DNA of 48,800 nt from VRUE01 sp040901495 (lineage in GTDB: Bacteria; Actinomycetota; Thermoleophilia; Solirubrobacterales; 70-9). The position numbers were made by a program, and so were the translations under genes. This document shows, one piece after another, positions 46,525 through 48,800 of this stretch. The notes beneath the pieces were generated by a model. It saw nothing but the letters and a program-made list of their open reading frames with translations. It had not been told where the DNA came from and did not search any database. Within the stretch, counting starts at the first letter, position 1; each line of letters begins with the position of its first letter. The DNA lies in NCBI GenBank assembly GCA_040901495.1, contig JBBDYO010000013.1, positions 1 through 48,800 on the forward strand, read 5' to 3'.

Positions 46525-48204
46525 ATGGCGGACAAAGCGTTTTGCGGCAGCTGTGGGGCGGAGATTCTCTCCACGGCGAAATTCTGCGCGCACTGTGGGG
46601 CGGGCCAGGCCGACTTCATCGAGGAGGAGGCCCCAACGCAGGTCGAGCAGCCCACCCAGACCAGCGAGCAGCCGACCGAGGTGGAGCCCCCGGCCCCAAG
46701 CGAACAGCCCACCCGGATCAGCGACCAGCCCACCCAGGTTTCACCAACGATCCAACCCGAGCCGCCGGCCCCTCCGGCGCCCCCTCCGCCACCGCCCGCG
46801 GCAGCGCCACCGCCACCACCACCTCCTCCGCCACCGCCCGCGGCAGCGCCACCCCCTCCGCCGGGAGGCCAGCCCATCGGCGCTCGCGAGAGTGCCGAGC
46901 GAGTCGCGCCCGGCGCCGGCGACCTCGCCGAGCAGCTCGTCCAGCAGCTCAACACCCCGGGCGTGGCCCTGGCCGGGATTTCGGCCCTGGTCGGGCTTGC
47001 CGCGTCGCTTGCCGTCGGTCTGGTGCTTTCGATCATCACTCCAAATGCGAGCTTTCTCTCGCTCGGTGGCTCTGGGCTGCTGAAGGAGACGCTTGCGCAG
47101 GCGGTGTCTTTCTCGCAGGCCAATCTGAACGGGAGCTTCGAGGGGCGGGAGACGTTCCGCCACGTTCCGGTGCTCTTCGTTCTGATCCCGATCCTCGGCG
47201 TCGCTCTCGGAGCCGCAATAACAGCAAGCCGGACCGTCAAAATGCCGGTGCGCGACCGGCTCCTCTGGGCGGCCGCGTCGGGCGTTCCCTTCGCGGTGGC
47301 GATGCTGGTGCTCTCGCTCAGCGTCGGCGAGATCGAGATCGACCAGATTCCCATCGAGGCCGACTTCTCCAACGGGTCGGTCTTCTTGCTCAGCCTCATC
47401 TGGGGGAGTCTGGGCGGGGTCATCGGGATGGCCTACGCGTTGCGACAGGAGGGCACGGCGATACCGAGCCTGCTCCCTGCTGGCCCAGCTCGCGCTGTTG
47501 CAGCGACCTGGACCGCCCTGCGCCCCCTGATCCTTGCCCTTATAGCGGTCGGGGCGATCGGCACTGCGATCTGGGCCGTCCAGATGGTGCGCGAAGACAA
47601 CTACCGCGAGTTTCCAGAGCGCTCAACGACTGTGGCGGTGGGTGAGCAGCTGGCCTACGCTGGAGACCACGCGGTCAACATCCTCGCGCTCGGCGCGGGG
47701 GCGACTGAGCGTCTCCATCTCGTCACTGGCTACCCGGTGATCCCGATTTCCGCGGAGAGCATCTTCCCCGACCTGGTCGACGATGACGTCGACGACTCGG
47801 AGGAAACACCTACCTACAACGTCTTTGACTTCAGCGGGACGATGTCGCCGGCACTCTTCATCCCGATGCTGATCGTCCTAATAGCGATCCCGGCGCTGCT
47901 GGCGCTCTACGCCGGCTTCGCTGTGGCGCAGAGGGTGGGCGAGCGGCGTCCCGGCTTTGCCGCGGCGTGGGGCGCCATCGTTGGCCCATCCTGGGCGATC
48001 GCGATGGTGCTGCTGACGGCGCTCGCGCGCAAGGACATCGTCGGGGACCCGACCGGCGACAGCACCTTCGTCGCCTTCCTGTTCGGCGGCGCGCTCCTCG
48101 GCGCCCTCGGGGGCTTCCTCGGCGCGCAAAGCGCAAGCGGCCAGGAAGCGCCGCCGCCCCAGAGTGCGGTGGTGGTCCCGCCGCCGCCACCCCCGCCCGC
48201 GTAG
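46525..48204 (+). CDS. Zinc-ribbon, proline-rich, polytopic membrane protein
   Basis: A 559-residue protein: a zinc ribbon (C7GSC10G, C21AHC24G), then a linker with PTQ/PTR repeats (about 35-80) and long proline runs (about 85-115). Seven or so transmembrane helices follow, with large extracytoplasmic loops (LKETLAQAVSFSQANLNGSF, and an Asp/Glu-rich loop near DLVDDDVDDSEETPTYN). The tail is again polyproline. No known transporter or enzyme signature is visible. A consensus Shine-Dalgarno GGGAGG (46511-46516) is 8 nt before this ATG. The in-frame GTG three bases earlier is less well placed. It is divergent from the zinc-ribbon SurA-like gene and shares its 65-bp promoter region. Confidence 0.75.
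   Translation: MADKAFCGSCGAEILSTAKFCAHCGAGQADFIEEEAPTQVEQPTQTSEQPTEVEPPAPSEQPTRISDQPTQVSPTIQPEPPAPPAPPPPPPAAAPPPPPPPPPPPAAAPPPPPGGQPIGARESAERVAPGAGDLAEQLVQQLNTPGVALAGISALVGLAASLAVGLVLSIITPNASFLSLGGSGLLKETLAQAVSFSQANLNGSFEGRETFRHVPVLFVLIPILGVALGAAITASRTVKMPVRDRLLWAAASGVPFAVAMLVLSLSVGEIEIDQIPIEADFSNGSVFLLSLIWGSLGGVIGMAYALRQEGTAIPSLLPAGPARAVAATWTALRPLILALIAVGAIGTAIWAVQMVREDNYREFPERSTTVAVGEQLAYAGDHAVNILALGAGATERLHLVTGYPVIPISAESIFPDLVDDDVDDSEETPTYNVFDFSGTMSPALFIPMLIVLIAIPALLALYAGFAVAQRVGERRPGFAAAWGAIVGPSWAIAMVLLTALARKDIVGDPTGDSTFVAFLFGGALLGALGGFLGAQSASGQEAPPPQSAVVVPPPPPPPA
46783..46853 (+). repeat. 29-bp exact direct repeat, period 42 bp, in Pro-rich linker
   Basis: The 29-bp unit beginning CCTCCGCCACCGCCCGCGGC occurs at 46783-46811 and 46825-46853. 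It encodes repeated PPPPAAAP blocks. A recent in-frame duplication is likely. Confidence 0.9.
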
Positions 48205-48229
48205 GGCGGGGGGCTGTTCCCCGAAGAGC

Positions 48230-48800
48230 CTAAGGAGTACGGCGAACGCTGGAGAGCAGCGTCTCTTTGATCTGCGCGATGATCTCCAGCGCCTCGTTCC
48301 ACTCGCGCTGCCAGACGTTGCGGCCGAAGATGACCCCGGAGCCACCCGCCTCCATCACCTCGCGGGTGTTCTGAAGAACCGTCTCGTCGTCGACCTTGGA
48401 GCCGCCTGAGAGGACGACCAGCGAGCGCCCGGCGGACTCGACGCACTGGCGGATCGCCTCCTCCTGTGTCACCTGCATCTCGTTGTAGGGAGCCTGCGCG
48501 TCCTTGTCCTTCTCGGGATCGATCTTCGGCATGTTGAGCTTGACCACGTCGGCGCCCATCTCCATCGCCATCCGCGCCGCGTAGTCGATCGCGTAGAAGG
48601 AGCTGGCGCCGCTCTTGCCGTCGATCGCTTCGCCGCGCGGGTAGGACCAGACGACCAGCGGCATGCCGAAGCGGTCGCAGTCCTGGCGCACCTGGCGCAG
48701 CTGGGCGAGGTCCTCGTCCTGGCGCGGCGAGCCGACGTAGAGCGTGTAGCCGACCGCGTCGGCGCCGAGCCGCACCGCGTCCTCGACGCTGGCGTTGCAG
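48230..48800 (-). CDS. Class I fructose-bisphosphate aldolase, FbaB/DhnA type (partial)
   Basis: The C-terminal 190 residues of a Schiff-base aldolase that splits or forms fructose 1,6-bisphosphate. The frame is open to the window edge, and the visible sequence begins CNASVEDAVRLGADAVGYTL. Family landmarks are WSYPRGEAI, GADVVKLNMPK with the presumed Schiff-base lysine, VLSGGSKVDDE and GVIFGRNVWQRE with the phosphate-binding loop. The DhnA-type class I enzyme is typical of archaea and a subset of bacteria. It converges on the zinc-ribbon polytopic gene with 25 bp between stops, in which CGGGG...CCCCG could form a weak hairpin. The start lies outside the window. Confidence 0.93.
   Translation of the reverse strand, partial: CNASVEDAVRLGADAVGYTLYVGSPRQDEDLAQLRQVRQDCDRFGMPLVVWSYPRGEAIDGKSGASSFYAIDYAARMAMEMGADVVKLNMPKIDPEKDKDAQAPYNEMQVTQEEAIRQCVESAGRSLVVLSGGSKVDDETVLQNTREVMEAGGSGVIFGRNVWQREWNEALEIIAQIKETLLSSVRRTP

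Noticed and set aside
46741..46860. Regular spaced repeats resembling a tiny CRISPR-like array
   Set aside because: The repeat is coding, proline-rich triplet sequence in frame with a membrane protein. Spacers are also proline codons.
48205..48229. CGGGG...CCCCG stem between convergent stops as a bidirectional terminator
   Set aside because: The stem is short and lacks a T-tract, so support is too weak to list as a feature.

Overview
The window is a dense, very G+C-rich stretch of bacterial chromosome. It uses GTG and TTG starts freely and has many 1-14 bp gene overlaps. The order metG, tatD, rsmA, ispE, then glmU, prs, then rplY, pth, then mfd, then eno, ftsB is the classical actinobacterial housekeeping order. 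Together with the TatD/DedA-PAP2/DUF6159-like content and the abundant zinc-ribbon membrane proteins, it suggests a deep-branching actinobacterium such as Thermoleophilia (Solirubrobacterales or relatives). That placement is inference. I see no phage, plasmid, CRISPR or complete insertion-sequence signal. The only mobile-element candidate is a 161-bp fold-back element at 20446-20606. No stretch longer than 300 bp lacks a gene.

Layout. 1-6755: 3' end of metG, a convergent FMN-dependent hydroxy-acid oxidase, then a tight plus-strand run tatD-rsmA-ispE-DedA/PAP2-small membrane protein. 6756-12060: a PucR/CdaR-type regulator, tRNA-Gln(UUG), a perfect 22-bp inverted repeat, an HdeD-like membrane protein, then glmU-prs-glycerophosphodiesterase. 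12061-15679: a TetR regulator with a tandem operator over its own promoter, followed by two tandem PaaK/CapK-type adenylating enzymes that share a 214-bp block of perfect identity (gene conversion or recent duplication). 15717-19676 (minus): ABC-2 permease and ATPase, a polytopic membrane protein and an ABC1/UbiB-type kinase. 19731-21939: rplY, the fold-back element, pth and an enoyl-CoA hydratase-like gene. 22012-25279 (minus): a GMC oxidoreductase, a polysaccharide-deacetylase-like protein and a membrane protein. 25366-33178: mfd, two SurA-like membrane-anchored foldases, enolase and an FtsB-like septum protein. 33201-38918: two polytopic, GT-C-like envelope proteins, a small helical protein, and on the minus strand a HTH/polyampholyte protein, a small membrane protein and a thermonuclease-like protein.

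38962-48204 is the most interesting part. A five-gene operon encodes a PASTA+NPCBM-like protein, a VWA-SGNH hydrolase fusion, a zinc-ribbon/SPOR protein, a zinc-ribbon protein with an extracellular NTF2-like domain, and a beta-lactamase-fold-like lipoprotein with SxxK, SEN and KAG motifs. It is flanked by a convergent zinc-ribbon SurA paralogue that has lost its prolyl-isomerase domain, and by a divergent zinc-ribbon polytopic protein. Several of these families bind or modify peptidoglycan, so I infer an envelope-remodelling or envelope-sensing module. The window closes with a partial class I fructose-bisphosphate aldolase (minus).

A recurrent feature is a TANNNT-type -10 element placed 6-9 nt before the start codon of first-in-operon genes with no Shine-Dalgarno. 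This points to widespread leaderless transcription, and I used it to choose several starts.
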